This document shows, piece after piece, positions 26,637 through 35,727 of a stretch of DNA of 64,000 nt. Numbering within the stretch: position 1 is the first letter of the stretch; each line of letters opens with the position of its first letter. The notes beneath the pieces were generated by a model. It was not told where the DNA came from and did not search any database. It worked only from the letters and a program-made list of their open reading frames with translations. Source of the DNA: an uncultured Clostridia bacterium (GTDB taxonomy: Bacteria > Bacillota > Clostridia > Christensenellales > Borkfalkiaceae); assembly GCA_944354035.1 (NCBI GenBank), contig CALVPS010000002.1:32316-96315 (forward strand). Direction: 5' to 3'. Position numbers and translations under genes: made by a program.

Positions 26637-28136
26637 TCAGTGTTGGCAGCGAATCCCGTCGGAAGCTATCAACTTCACCGCCCGCGTCGCAACGGCGGCC
26701 GTGAACGCGGCGTCGTGTTCGACGAACAGCAGGCTTGCTCCGGACGAGAGGACCGCTTTTTCGATCTGTTCGCGCGAGGCGATGTCAAGATAGTTGAGCG
26801 GTTCGTCCCAAACGTAGAGATGGGCTCGTTCGCACAAGCTGCGTGCCAACGCCGCTTTCTTCTTCTGGCCCTCGCTCATCTCCCGCATATCTCGTGAAAA
26901 ATCGCGTTGTGAAAAACCGAATTTTGCGAGAACGGCTTTAAAATATGCCTCATCGATGCCGTAACCCGCGGCGTAGTCTGCCAAGGTCCCCTCGTACAGG
27001 GCGATCTGGGGCACGTATGAGATTTTTAGACGAGGCGAGAGGTCGATCGTTCCGCAGGCGGATACCTCCCCTGCGAGGACTTTTAAAAAGGTGCTTTTAC
27101 CCGTCCCGTTGCCGCCGGTTAGCGCAACGCGCTCGCCGGCGTTCATGGAAAAATCAAACTGCCGCAGAACGCAGGGTTCGCCGTATCTGACGGAGAGGCC
27201 GGAAACGCTGAAAAGCCGCTTCCGAAAAAAAGGTTCGGGGAACAGGCGCAGCGTTTCGATCTCTTCGTAGCCTTTGAGGAGCTCCGCGATGCCCTCTTCC
27301 GCGCGTACAGTCCTGTTGCGCGCGGCAATCGCCCGCTTCATGACTCGCGCCGCGTTTGCGCCAATAAAGCCGCGGTCGGGCCGAATTCCTGAATTCCGTG
27401 CGGAAAATTTCTCCCCCTCCGCCGTATTCGACCATTCCGCAATGCGCCGCGCCGCGACTTGCAGACGCGTCCGTTCCTTTTCGAGCTTCTCCTTTTTCAC
27501 GCTGTCCGCGCGCTCCCGTTTCTCGCGCTCCTCTTTCCATATGGCGTAATTGCCGCGCGTGACGGTTGCCCCCGTCTTTTCAAAACAAAGAATATGATCG
27601 CAGCAGCCGTCCAATACGGTGCGGTCGTGCGACACGAGGAAGAACCCGCGCTTTGCGGCGAGATAGCGCGCAAGCGTCGCTCTGCCCGCGGCGTCCAGAT
27701 GGTCGGTCGGCTCGTCGAGGAGCGGAAACCCCTCGGACGCGAACAGGACGGCGAGCTGCAATTTCGTGCGTTCGCCGCCCGACAGCGTCGCGATCGGGCG
27801 GAACAGGCTCCCTTCGGAAAGTCCCAGTAACCGCGCCTCCCGCAGGACCTTCCATTGCGAAGAATCGTCGAGATAAGTTGCTGAAAAGTCGTACCCGCAC
27901 GCGGTTTCATCGGGAATCGGAAGCGGGAAACGAAGAAAGGAGCGTTCCGAGGAGATATTCCCCTCGCCCGCGATCTCACCTGTGAGGAGCTTGAAAAAGG
28001 TGCTTTTCCCCATGCCGTTCCTGCCGATGATCCCGAGTTTCCAATCGGTATCGAGATGAAGGGTCAGATCCACAAATACGGGCGCAAGCCCGCTCGGGTA
28101 GGTATATGTGATATGATCGAGTTGAATATAAGACAC
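26637..28136 (-). CDS. ABC-F ATPase, Lsa/Vga-like (putative antibiotic-resistance ribosomal protection)
   Basis: This 499-aa protein has two ABC domains and no membrane part. Walker A motifs are GRNGMGKST (about residue 38) and GGNGTGKST (about 325), with signatures LSGGE and MSEGQ and Walker B/H-loops LLDEPTDHLD and VWDEPLNYLD. The inter-domain linker (AEWSNTAEGEKF, then GANAARVMKR) closely resembles Lsa-type proteins, which protect ribosomes from lincosamides, pleuromutilins and streptogramin A. Resistance is an inference; a housekeeping translation role is possible. The start is GTG 28136, supported by GGAGG 7 nt upstream; a nearby ATG is out of frame. A terminator hairpin and micro-ORF precede it. 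Confidence 0.85.
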   Translation of the reverse strand: MSYIQLDHITYTYPSGLAPVFVDLTLHLDTDWKLGIIGRNGMGKSTFFKLLTGEIAGEGNISSERSFLRFPLPIPDETACGYDFSATYLDDSSQWKVLREARLLGLSEGSLFRPIATLSGGERTKLQLAVLFASEGFPLLDEPTDHLDAAGRATLARYLAAKRGFFLVSHDRTVLDGCCDHILCFEKTGATVTRGNYAIWKEEREKRERADSVKKEKLEKERTRLQVAARRIAEWSNTAEGEKFSARNSGIRPDRGFIGANAARVMKRAIAARNRTVRAEEGIAELLKGYEEIETLRLFPEPFFRKRLFSVSGLSVRYGEPCVLRQFDFSMNAGERVALTGGNGTGKSTFLKVLAGEVSACGTIDLSPRLKISYVPQIALYEGTLADYAAGYGIDEAYFKAVLAKFGFSQRDFSRDMREMSEGQKKKAALARSLCERAHLYVWDEPLNYLDIASREQIEKAVLSSGASLLFVEHDAAFTAAVATRAVKLIASDGIRCQH

Positions 28137-28150
28137 TGCATTGCCTCCGT

Positions 28151-28181
28151 AAAAAATTTCCGCGAGAAAATCCCGCGGAAA
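28151..28181 (-). terminator. Hairpin terminator in the ABC-F leader (attenuator candidate)
   Basis: On the minus strand TTTCCGCG (28181-28174) pairs with CGCGGAAA (28164-28157), followed by six T residues, about 15 bases before the GTG start. It could be the lysA terminator, an attenuator of the ABC-F gene, or both. Confidence 0.75.
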
Positions 28182-28281
28182 CGCAGAGCCGCTCCGCCAT
28201 CGATCTCTCGCAAGGCGCACAAATTCTGCCCGTCCGGATACGGTACGGGAGAAAACCGTGCAGATAACACTTGCCGAAAGA

Positions 28282-28293
28282 TCAAAGGCGCAA
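28282..28293 (-). CDS. Candidate three-codon leader ORF upstream of the ABC-F gene
   Basis: AGGAGGG (28308-28302, minus strand) is followed after 8 nt by TTG-CGC-CTT-TGA, encoding Met-Arg-Leu. It lies between lysA and the leader terminator. Very short leader peptides controlling ABC-F resistance genes by ribosome stalling are known in Bacillota; this one is inferred from spacing only. Confidence 0.4.
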   Translation of the reverse strand: MRL

Positions 28294-28317
28294 TGCAGTA
28301 TCCCTCCTAAATAGAGT

Positions 28318-29646
28318 TTATTTCAGCCGTTCGGGGATCACGTCGTTGCGGACGAGGTCCTCGTAGGTCTGCGGCTTTACAATATATTCTGCGTGGCCCT
28401 CGTTTACCAGAACAACGGGCGGGATAAGGTTGCGGTTATAGTTGGAGGCCATGGAATAATTGTACGCCCCCGTGGAGAGCACGGCAAGCAGATCGCCCTC
28501 TTTTGCCTTCGGAAGGTGAAATTGCGTGCCGATCAAATCGCCGCTTTCGCAACATTTGCCGGCAATGGCCACAAGTTCGGTCGGCTGTTCGGCAGCGCGG
28601 TTGGCAAGGACCGCCGTATAGCGGCTTTGATAGAGCGCATAGCGCGGATTATCGAACATACCGCCGTCGATCGCAAGATATTTGCGAACGCTGGGGATCT
28701 CTTTGATCGCTCCGACGGTGTACAGGGTGATCCCCGCCTCGCCGACGACGGAACGGCCGGGTTCGAGATACACAAACGGCCGCCGCAGTCCGCGCAGGGA
28801 GCATTCTTCCTTGATGGCTGCCAGCAGAGCCGTTAGGTATGCGCGGTATCCCTCGACGCCGATCATCGCATCGTCGTCCGCGTACCAGATGCCGAACCCG
28901 CCTCCCATGTTCAGCGCGTCCGCCTCAAAACCAAGCGACTGCTTTACGGCGTCCACAAAGGCAAGATTTTTACGCACCGCCAAAACAAACGACTGCTTTT
29001 CAAAGATCTGAGAGCCGATGTGACAATGGAAGCCGTGCAGACGTAAATGCTTTTTTTGCAGCACATAGGCGGTAAACGCCTCCGCGCTGCCGTTGGCTAC
29101 GGAAAAGCCAAACTTTGAATCGGGGGTGGCCGTCTGTACATAGGCGTGTGTATGCGCCTCCACACCGGGATTGATGCGGATCATGACATCCTGCACCATT
29201 CCGCGCTGCGCGGCCGTACGATCTACAAGGTCAGCCTCGGAATAGGCGTCGAGCACGATCATACCGACGCGGTGATCGAGCGCCTCCTCTATTTCATGCG
29301 GCAGTTTGTTGTTGCCGTGCATCACAATTTTGTCTGCGGGAAATGCAGCCCACATGGCCGTATACAATTCGCCGCCCGATACGACGTCGATCCCGATGCC
29401 TTCCTGCTTTGCGATCGCGCAGATCGCCGTGCAGCACAGCGCCTTCGAGGCATACAGGACCAAGCCGTGGCCGTCATATTCATCGTCGATCGTGTTACGG
29501 TAAACGCGCATCATATTGCGGATATGTTGTTCGTCCAATGCGTACAACGGCGTTTGAAATTGTTCTGCCAACTTACAGCAATCGGCGCCGCCGATCGTAA
29601 GGTGCCCCAAAGAATTTATTCGGAATGTCTTTCGTGCGTTCATCAT
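28318..29646 (-). CDS. lysA: Diaminopimelate decarboxylase LysA
   Basis: LysA decarboxylates meso-diaminopimelate to lysine, the last step of lysine synthesis, using PLP. The 442-aa fold-type III enzyme has YASKALC with the PLP lysine (about residue 65), the HCHIGSQ segment (about 205), the Gly-rich phosphate-binding NMGGGFG (about 245), EPGRSVVGEAG, and CCESGD plus GAYNYSMASNYN near the C-terminus. It starts at ATG 29646, directly at the expected transcription start, with no ribosome site. It stands alone, upstream of the ABC-F gene on the same strand. Confidence 0.94.
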   Translation of the reverse strand: MMNARKTFRINSLGHLTIGGADCCKLAEQFQTPLYALDEQHIRNMMRVYRNTIDDEYDGHGLVLYASKALCCTAICAIAKQEGIGIDVVSGGELYTAMWAAFPADKIVMHGNNKLPHEIEEALDHRVGMIVLDAYSEADLVDRTAAQRGMVQDVMIRINPGVEAHTHAYVQTATPDSKFGFSVANGSAEAFTAYVLQKKHLRLHGFHCHIGSQIFEKQSFVLAVRKNLAFVDAVKQSLGFEADALNMGGGFGIWYADDDAMIGVEGYRAYLTALLAAIKEECSLRGLRRPFVYLEPGRSVVGEAGITLYTVGAIKEIPSVRKYLAIDGGMFDNPRYALYQSRYTAVLANRAAEQPTELVAIAGKCCESGDLIGTQFHLPKAKEGDLLAVLSTGAYNYSMASNYNRNLIPPVVLVNEGHAEYIVKPQTYEDLVRNDVIPERLK

Positions 29647-29652
29647 GCCATG

Positions 29653-29681
29653 AGTATAGCATGAATCTTGTCTGCGGTCAA
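29653..29681 (-). promoter_or_regulatory. Promoter abutting lysA (leaderless candidate)
   Basis: On the minus strand TTGACC (29681-29676) and TATACT (29658-29653) are 17 bp apart. Exactly 6 nt separate the -10 box from ATG 29646. Confidence 0.8.
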
Positions 29682-29745
29682 ACGATTGACGGTTCAACTG
29701 CCGATATTTTTAATTATTTCACGCATATTACTATGCAAAATTCGA

Positions 29746-30927
29746 TTATTTGCTATTCCAATGGCGCGCCCCCTCTCTGTACGCCTCTGCCCAGGTAAAG
29801 CGTTTGGCCGCGCCCTGCGTAAGAAGATCGGTGCGCGCGATCTCAATACCGTTGCAGTACATGACGGCATATCCCGCCCGGGTGCCCGTCTCTACGGGAG
29901 CGACAAGCGGTTCTATGCAATATTCCAGCGTAAATTCGTCCTGCGTTCCCCTGCGCCGGACAGCAGCAAGCGTATGCGCGGGCAGCAGCGGCAGCCTGGT
30001 CGTCTCGCTTCCGCGTACGATCGCCTGCCGTTCGGCCGGATGATCGTTTTTCAGCAGTACCACGCTCTCAAAACGGTCGAAGGCGTAGTCGAGCAATGCG
30101 GCGCTCTCCGCAAAGCGAGTTTTGGAGTCGCTTGCCCCGATAACGACGGATACGACATGCATATCCTGCCGTCCGGCGGATGCTGCCAGGCAAAATCCGG
30201 CTTCGTTGGTAAAGCCCGTCTTTCCCCCGTCACAGCCGCGATATGTGCGGATGAGCCGGTTGGTGTTCGTCATCTGCGTCGTCCTTCCGTCCGGGTGTAA
30301 AAAGTCTTCCAGCCATATCTTACAATATTCATGGTATTTTTCGTGACCGAGCAGTGCGCGCAGCATGATCGCCACGTCTTTTGCGCATGAATACTGCGTC
30401 TCCTTGGGTAGTCCCGTACAATTGGCAAACAGCGTATTTTCGGCGCCGAGCTGTTCGGCGCGCGCATTCATACGGTCAACAAACGCGCCTTCGCTGCCGT
30501 CGATGCGTTCTGCAATCGCTACGCATGCGTCGTTTGCCGAGCAGACGGCAATACTTTTTAACAGGTCGTCCGCGCGATAGGAAAGTCCCGCGCCTAAAAA
30601 TACCTGCGAGCCCCCCATTCCCGCGGCACGTTCGGAGACGGTGATCGTGTCGTCATAGCCAAAAACGCCCTGTTCTTCCGCCTCGAATGCAAGCAGTAGC
30701 GTCATGATCTTGCACATGCTTGCGATCGGCAAGCGCTTTGTTTCATCCTTAGCATACAACTGCATGCCGCTTTCCCCGTCTGCAAGATAGGCCGCTTTGC
30801 AGGTGAGCGATATCTCTTGCGCAAGGGCCTCGGCTTCGCACATTCTTCCCGCCGTTCCGCAGACGGCCGCCGTTACCGCCGCCGCGCCGAGCGTCAGCGC
30901 GGCAGTGTATTTTAAGAGTTTTTTCAT
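29746..30927 (-). CDS. D-alanyl-D-alanine carboxypeptidase (S11 family)
   Basis: This is a second low-molecular-weight penicillin-binding protein, 393 aa. It has a signal peptide (MKKLLKYTAALTLGAAAV, cleavage probably after ALA near residue 36). The S11 motifs are SMCK (IASMCK, about 70), SAN (CSANDA, about 130) and KTG (GGKTGFT, about 235). It trims peptidoglycan pentapeptides outside the membrane. It lies 34 bp after the SpoIIM-like gene in the spoIVB cluster, which suggests forespore or mother-cell cell-wall work. ATG 30927 is chosen because the signal peptide begins there; the ribosome site is weak. Confidence 0.92.
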   Translation of the reverse strand: MKKLLKYTAALTLGAAAVTAAVCGTAGRMCEAEALAQEISLTCKAAYLADGESGMQLYAKDETKRLPIASMCKIMTLLLAFEAEEQGVFGYDDTITVSERAAGMGGSQVFLGAGLSYRADDLLKSIAVCSANDACVAIAERIDGSEGAFVDRMNARAEQLGAENTLFANCTGLPKETQYSCAKDVAIMLRALLGHEKYHEYCKIWLEDFLHPDGRTTQMTNTNRLIRTYRGCDGGKTGFTNEAGFCLAASAGRQDMHVVSVVIGASDSKTRFAESAALLDYAFDRFESVVLLKNDHPAERQAIVRGSETTRLPLLPAHTLAAVRRRGTQDEFTLEYCIEPLVAPVETGTRAGYAVMYCNGIEIARTDLLTQGAAKRFTWAEAYREGARHWNSK

Positions 30928-30961
30928 GCTTTCAGTATGTTCCGTTTTAAAAAAAATACGC

Positions 30962-31558
30962 CTAAAACAGACTGCCGATCGGCCGCACCAACAAAAACAA
31001 CAGCACTGTTTCCGCCAGGCAAACCGCCGCCGCCCCTGCGGCAAGCAGACAAAAATCGGCGCATAGTTCGCGCAGATCGTGCCCGCAGACACGAAATCTT
31101 CCGGCGCGCTCGAAAGCGAGCGCCGCGGCAAGACATTCGAGGCATGCGTTCAGCAGTCCTGTCGGAAGCGTTAAAGCAAGGACGATCAGCACCCCCAAAA
31201 TCCCGTACGACCCGACAAAGACGACGACGGTCCCGCCCAGGATACAGGCGCGAAAGGCAAGCGCCGCGGGCGTTACAAACAGCCCCGCTCGATGCACGCC
31301 CGAAAGCGTGATGAGCGCAAGGACGATCAGGCGTTCGGCCAGCCGCTCGAAACAGTAAGCCGCGATCTTGCGATCGGCATGCAGAAGTTCCGCAACGCGG
31401 CGACACAGCGCGGCGTTATGATCGTATACTTCCGGCATGCGGCAAAAAAGCATGCCGGCGATTGCAAACAGCAGCATGCCCGCCGCCAGCAGAATCAGCG
31501 AGATTTTTTTATAAACAGCGCGCGAAAGGGCATCCCTTACAAAAAAAAGAGGGTGCAT
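30962..31558 (-). CDS. Polytopic membrane protein, possibly SpoIIM-like
   Basis: This 198-aa protein has about five hydrophobic segments (roughly residues 18-38, 74-98, 102-125, 125-150 and 170-193). The TLPTGLLNACLECLAAALAF region resembles the conserved internal segment of SpoIIM, which with SpoIID and SpoIIP drives engulfment. The size matches SpoIIM (about 200-215 aa). Similarity is weak by eye, so the name rests largely on its place after spoIVB. It could be an unrelated membrane protein. Confidence 0.45.
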   Translation of the reverse strand: MHPLFFVRDALSRAVYKKISLILLAAGMLLFAIAGMLFCRMPEVYDHNAALCRRVAELLHADRKIAAYCFERLAERLIVLALITLSGVHRAGLFVTPAALAFRACILGGTVVVFVGSYGILGVLIVLALTLPTGLLNACLECLAAALAFERAGRFRVCGHDLRELCADFCLLAAGAAAVCLAETVLLFLLVRPIGSLF

Positions 31559-31595
31559 ATCCTATGATATGACCCTCTTTTTATGGAATATTCGT

Positions 31596-32612
31596 TCAGT
31601 TGTCAAGCATCTTTTCGATGCCGATCCCATAGCCGCGCGTGGGATCGTTTAAAAAGACGTGTGTGATCGCGCCGATGAGCTTTCCGTTCTGCACGATCGG
31701 ACTGCCGCTCATGCCTTGTACGATGCCGCCCGTTTCACGGATCAGGCGCTCGTCCGTCACTTTTATTACAAAGTTTTTATTGTTGCGGTTGCCCGCATCC
31801 ACCTTGGCGATGGCGATGTCGTATGCCTGTGGCTGTGTGCCGTCCACGGTAGAATAAATGACGGCCTTCCCGATGGTCGCACGGGAGAGCGGCGCCGTTT
31901 CGACCGTCTGCCAATCGGAAAAGTCGTATTCCCGTGAGAATTGTCCGTACAGGCCGGCGTCGCATACGCGGTCGGCGGTTGCGATCGGGCCGTCGTTCAA
32001 AAACAGGCCGCGCAGTTCGCCGGCGCGGCCGCGTTCGCCGCGATTGACGCCGACCACGCTGCACAGATACACCGAGGCGTCTGCGATCTGCATGGGTGCC
32101 TTTGCGTCGTCGCAGACTTCGTGGCCAAGCGAACCGAAGCGAAGCGTGTCGCATCGGATATAGGTGACGGTGCCGATCCCGGAGAGCGTATCGCGGATGA
32201 GCACGCCGATTTTATATCGCTCGGCGGTGCGGTCGTAGACGGGACGAACGGTCGCCTCCGCTCTCCCCTTGCCCCGCCGAACCAACACGCGGATTTCGCT
32301 GCCGCGGCTGCGCTCGAGCGCGGCGTTCAGATCCTGTACGCTCTGAACGGCGATCCCGTCGACGGCCAAGATCGTATCCCCCACCTGCAAACCCGCTTCA
32401 GAGGCGGGGCAGCCGCAGTTGCCGTTGGCGGCGATCTCCTTAAATCCGATGATCTCCGCACCCCCTGCCGACAGGGAAAACCCGGCTGCGATCCCGCCGA
32501 GGTAGTATTGTCCGCCGTCATCCGCTGCGTCACCGCTTGCCGTGCCCGTGCCGCACGCAAGCGCGCAGACGGCGACGAGCACGGCCATAAACATCCGTTG
32601 AATTTTGCGCAT
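31596..32612 (-). CDS. spoIVB: SpoIVB serine peptidase (S55)
   Basis: SpoIVB is secreted by the forespore and cleaves SpoIVFA, freeing the pro-sigma-K protease. The 338-aa product has an N-terminal signal/anchor (residues 1-27), a PDZ domain (about 65-115, ASEAGLQVGDTILAVDGI) and the peptidase domain. That domain includes GTVTYI, the catalytic His in FGSLGHEV (about 166) and the catalytic Ser in VQGMSGSPIVQNGKLIGA (about 303), ending TRGYGIGIEKML. It is shorter than the Bacillus protein (about 425 aa). A good GGAGG site precedes the ATG. In most clostridia spo0A follows it; here it does not. Confidence 0.93.
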   Translation of the reverse strand: MRKIQRMFMAVLVAVCALACGTGTASGDAADDGGQYYLGGIAAGFSLSAGGAEIIGFKEIAANGNCGCPASEAGLQVGDTILAVDGIAVQSVQDLNAALERSRGSEIRVLVRRGKGRAEATVRPVYDRTAERYKIGVLIRDTLSGIGTVTYIRCDTLRFGSLGHEVCDDAKAPMQIADASVYLCSVVGVNRGERGRAGELRGLFLNDGPIATADRVCDAGLYGQFSREYDFSDWQTVETAPLSRATIGKAVIYSTVDGTQPQAYDIAIAKVDAGNRNNKNFVIKVTDERLIRETGGIVQGMSGSPIVQNGKLIGAITHVFLNDPTRGYGIGIEKMLDN

Positions 32613-32741
32613 CCTCTCCTCCGTGTACGAAGGTTACTTTGCGCAATATGGCGAAGTTTTATGCGGCGCAAAAAATTTACGCAGCGGTTTTATGATATGG
32701 TGTAAAAAATAAGAGCAGTTTCAAGGATGCGGTGAAAAAAA

Positions 32742-34433
32742 TTATGCAAGCGAGCGGCGGTGTTCCGCAGCCTTTTCCAGCAGTTCTGCCGCATGGCGCA
32801 GGGCGGCGTCGCTTTCCTCGCCGCCGATCAGCCGCGCGATCTCGCGCAGACGTGCCGCGCCCTCCAGCGTGTGCAGCACGGAATACGTGCGCCCTTCCGC
32901 CTCCTGTTTTTCGATATAAAACGCGCGGTCGGCAAACGAGGCGATCTGCGCCAAGTGCGATACGGCGATCACCTGGACGTTTTGTGCGATCGCACAAAAC
33001 TTTTCGCCGACGACCCATGCCGTCTTGCCGCCGATCCCGGTGTCGATCTCGTCAAAAATATAGGTCCCGATCGCGTTGACGGAGGAAAGCTGTGCCTTTA
33101 CCGCCAGCATAAAGCGGCTCATCTCGCCGCCGCTGATGATCTTTCCCAATTCCTTTAAGGGCTCGCCTTTGTTGGCGGAGAACAAAAAGACCACGCCGCC
33201 AAGCCCTTCGCTACCGGCGTCCTCGGCGTCCTCGCGCGAAAACTCGGAAAATTGCACGCAGAATTGCGCGGAGGGAATGTTCAGTGTCTGCAGTTCGGCC
33301 ACAACGCGACGGCAGAAGCTTGCTGCGGCTTCGCGGCGCAGCGCGTCCATGCGGCGGCAGACGGCAAAGATGTCGTCGTTTACGAGCTTGGTTTCGGCTG
33401 CGATCTTTTCGCAGCGCGCCTCGCTGTCGGAGAGCGCCTCGTACTCCTCTTGCGCCCTTGCCAAAAACGCAAGGATCTCGCGTACGCTGCCGCCGTATTT
33501 CTTCTTCAGCGAACGCAATTCGTCCAGACGCGCCTCCGCGCGCTCCGCCTCGCCTGCGTCGATATCAAAGCTCTCCGCGATCTGCTCGGCCGTATCGGCG
33601 ATATCCTCTATCTCGGCCGTCACCGCCTCCAAACGGTCGGCCAGGACGGCATATTGTTCGTCGAATTTTGCGACGGGATCGAGGCATCGTTTTGCGCCGT
33701 TGGCGCCGTCGGCACAGCCGCCGTCCGCCCGCAGGAACTCGCGCGCACCATTCAGTGCGTTTAAAATTTTTTCGGCATTGCGGCAACGCTCGCGGAACGC
33801 CAACAGTTCCTCCTCCTCCCCTTCGCGCAGCTCGGCCCGTTCGATCTCGCCGATCTGGTAGTGCAGGATGTCGGCGCGGCGATTGCGCTCTTCCGCATTG
33901 CCGCCCAATGAATCACGCTCCGCCCGCAGGGCGCGGCGGACGGAAAGCAATTCGCCCAGACGGCGTTTTTCCGCCGCGAGGGGCTCCCCGGCGATGTCGT
34001 CGATCAGCTTCAGCTGATTGCTCTCCTTCAGCAAAAAAAAGTGCTCGCTCTGACCGTGGACGTCCACCAACTGTGCGGTGAGGCGGCGCAGCATGGAGGA
34101 TGTGACCGTACAGCCGTTCACTTTAAGCGAGCTCTTGCCGTCGGCGGTCAGCCGGCGCGATAGAAGAAGCGTTTCGTCCCGGTCGATGTCGTATTCCGAC
34201 AGCAGCGCCCCCTCCCTCGGTCCGCAAGAAAATTCTGCCTGCACGACGCAGTGGTCGCAGCCGGAGCGGATCATGCGGCGATCGGCCTTGGCGCCCAATA
34301 CAAAGTCGATCGCGTCCAATATGACCGACTTCCCCGCGCCCGTCTCGCCGGAGAGCACGTTCAGCCCCCGCGAAAATTCCAGTTCGGCGCACTCGATGAG
34401 CGCCACGTTGCGAATGGTAAGTTTTTGCAGCAT
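32742..34433 (-). CDS. recN: DNA repair protein RecN
   Basis: RecN is an SMC-like ATPase that helps double-strand break repair by recombination. The 563-aa product has the N-terminal ATPase half with Walker A GETGAGKS (about residue 30), a central coiled coil (about 160-360) with an apical turn, and the C-terminal half with ISGGEMSRFMLA signature and Walker B YIFDEIDTGIGG (about 460). ATG 34433 follows AGGAT and lies 1 bp after the argR stop. Confidence 0.95.
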   Translation of the reverse strand: MLQKLTIRNVALIECAELEFSRGLNVLSGETGAGKSVILDAIDFVLGAKADRRMIRSGCDHCVVQAEFSCGPREGALLSEYDIDRDETLLLSRRLTADGKSSLKVNGCTVTSSMLRRLTAQLVDVHGQSEHFFLLKESNQLKLIDDIAGEPLAAEKRRLGELLSVRRALRAERDSLGGNAEERNRRADILHYQIGEIERAELREGEEEELLAFRERCRNAEKILNALNGAREFLRADGGCADGANGAKRCLDPVAKFDEQYAVLADRLEAVTAEIEDIADTAEQIAESFDIDAGEAERAEARLDELRSLKKKYGGSVREILAFLARAQEEYEALSDSEARCEKIAAETKLVNDDIFAVCRRMDALRREAAASFCRRVVAELQTLNIPSAQFCVQFSEFSREDAEDAGSEGLGGVVFLFSANKGEPLKELGKIISGGEMSRFMLAVKAQLSSVNAIGTYIFDEIDTGIGGKTAWVVGEKFCAIAQNVQVIAVSHLAQIASFADRAFYIEKQEAEGRTYSVLHTLEGAARLREIARLIGGEESDAALRHAAELLEKAAEHRRSLA

Positions 34434-34434
34434 G

Positions 34435-34890
34435 TTATCCTCGCACAATGGCCGTAAGGCGGTCTGCCACCAGCTTGCCCCCCTCCGACGTATCGCAGAT
34501 GAGCAGAACGGTGTCGTCGCCGGCGATCGTGCCGACGACTTCGCGGTAACCGAGTCCGTCGATGACGACGCCCGCGTTGGCGCCGCTGCCCGTAAGCGTT
34601 TTTACCACGACAAGATTGTTGACGCAACGAATGTGCTCCACACAGGCGCGGAACAGAGTGCGCGCCTTTTCGGTCTCGCCCGAAACGGCCTCCTGCGCGG
34701 CCGCATAGCGAAAGCGCTTGCGCTCCCCCTTTACCTTAAACAGGTGCAGCTCCTTTACGTCGCGTGAGATCGTCGCCTGTGTGACGGTAAAACCGCAGTC
34801 TGCAAGCGCGGCGCAGAGCTCTTCCTGCGTTTCGATCTCCGTCCGTGCGATCAGTTCCAGAATTTTAGCCTGTCTTACGTTTCTCAACAT
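34435..34890 (-). CDS. argR: Arginine repressor ArgR/AhrC
   Basis: This is a hexameric arginine-responsive transcription factor. The 151-aa product has an N-terminal winged helix (VTQATISRDVKELHLFKV, about residues 36-53) and a C-terminal oligomerisation/arginine-binding domain with GTIAGDDTVLLIC (about 120), where the Asp pair binds arginine. It sits between nadK and recN, its common position in Bacillota. No arg genes are in the window. Confidence 0.94.
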   Translation of the reverse strand: MLRNVRQAKILELIARTEIETQEELCAALADCGFTVTQATISRDVKELHLFKVKGERKRFRYAAAQEAVSGETEKARTLFRACVEHIRCVNNLVVVKTLTGSGANAGVVIDGLGYREVVGTIAGDDTVLLICDTSEGGKLVADRLTAIVRG

Positions 34891-34903
34891 GTTGCAGCCT
34901 CGT

Positions 34904-35692
34904 TCAATTGATTTTTTCCGTCAGTCTGCGGAAATATTCGCCCGGACCGCGCGTCAGGAACACGGCGCAGCGCTCGGCCTTGCGCACGGTGAGCAGATCG
35001 CCCTCGCCCGCTTTTCCCATAAAAACGCCGTCCCGGTACAGGACGAGCGAACCGCGCGGCAGCGAAAAGGCCAGCTCGCTGCGGTTGGGGTAGGCGATCG
35101 GCCGGCTGCGCATGGAAAAGGCACACACGGGCGTAAGCTGAAAGGTCTCGCAGTCCGGCGTCATGATGCTCCCCCCCGCCGAGAGCGAATATGCCGTGGA
35201 GCCGGTGGGCGTTGTGACGATCAGACCGTCCGCAACAAATTCTCCCGCGCTGCTTCCGTCGATGGTGACGGAAATTTTTACCACGTGGTTGTCGCTTTCG
35301 GGCGAAACGGCGCGCAGCAGCGCCAATTCGTTCAGGCAGTACGCCTTGTTGCCGTTTAACTGCACTTCGAGCATGGCGCGCTGTATGCGGGGACAATGTT
35401 CGTCCAATGCCAACGCAAGCGCCGCGTCCCGCTCGTCCCGCTCAAATTCCGTCAAAAATCCGAGCGTTCCGAAATTGACACCGAACAAGGGGGTATCCGT
35501 TTCGGACGCGCGCTTAGCGGCGCGCAGCATCGTTCCGTCCCCGCCGAACACGACGAGACGATCGACGCGGGAGACCTCGTCGACGCACGAAAAAATTTGC
35601 GCTTCGTGACCGCGCGCGGCGATTTTTTGGGCGAACTGCTCGGCGGCCGCGCGCTCGGCCTGCTTCGGATTGTAATAAATGCCGATCTTCAT
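34904..35692 (-). CDS. nadK: NAD kinase NadK
   Basis: NadK phosphorylates NAD to NADP. The 262-aa product has the GGDGTM motif (about residue 53), NELAL (about 120) and TPTGSTAYSLSAGG (about 157), which together form the NAD and ATP sites. ATG 35692 gives the standard start MKIGIYYNPKQ. It has no ribosome site and follows the -10 box by 6 nt. It begins the nadK-argR-recN transcript. Confidence 0.95.
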   Translation of the reverse strand: MKIGIYYNPKQAERAAAEQFAQKIAARGHEAQIFSCVDEVSRVDRLVVFGGDGTMLRAAKRASETDTPLFGVNFGTLGFLTEFERDERDAALALALDEHCPRIQRAMLEVQLNGNKAYCLNELALLRAVSPESDNHVVKISVTIDGSSAGEFVADGLIVTTPTGSTAYSLSAGGSIMTPDCETFQLTPVCAFSMRSRPIAYPNRSELAFSLPRGSLVLYRDGVFMGKAGEGDLLTVRKAERCAVFLTRGPGEYFRRLTEKIN

Positions 35693-35698
35693 AAGAGT

Positions 35699-35727
35699 AT
35701 TATACGATAAAACGGGGCGCGTCGCAA
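35699..35727 (-). promoter_or_regulatory. Promoter abutting nadK (leaderless candidate)
   Basis: On the minus strand TTGCGA (35727-35722) and TATAAT (35704-35699) are 17 bp apart. Exactly 6 nt lie between the -10 box and ATG 35692. Confidence 0.8.

Noticed and set aside
34884..35396. Long opposite- or alternate-frame open frames across nadK, recN, dxs and the glg genes
   Set aside because: High GC and skewed codon use create many long shadow frames; none has a ribosome site with a recognisable protein, and all overlap clear genes.
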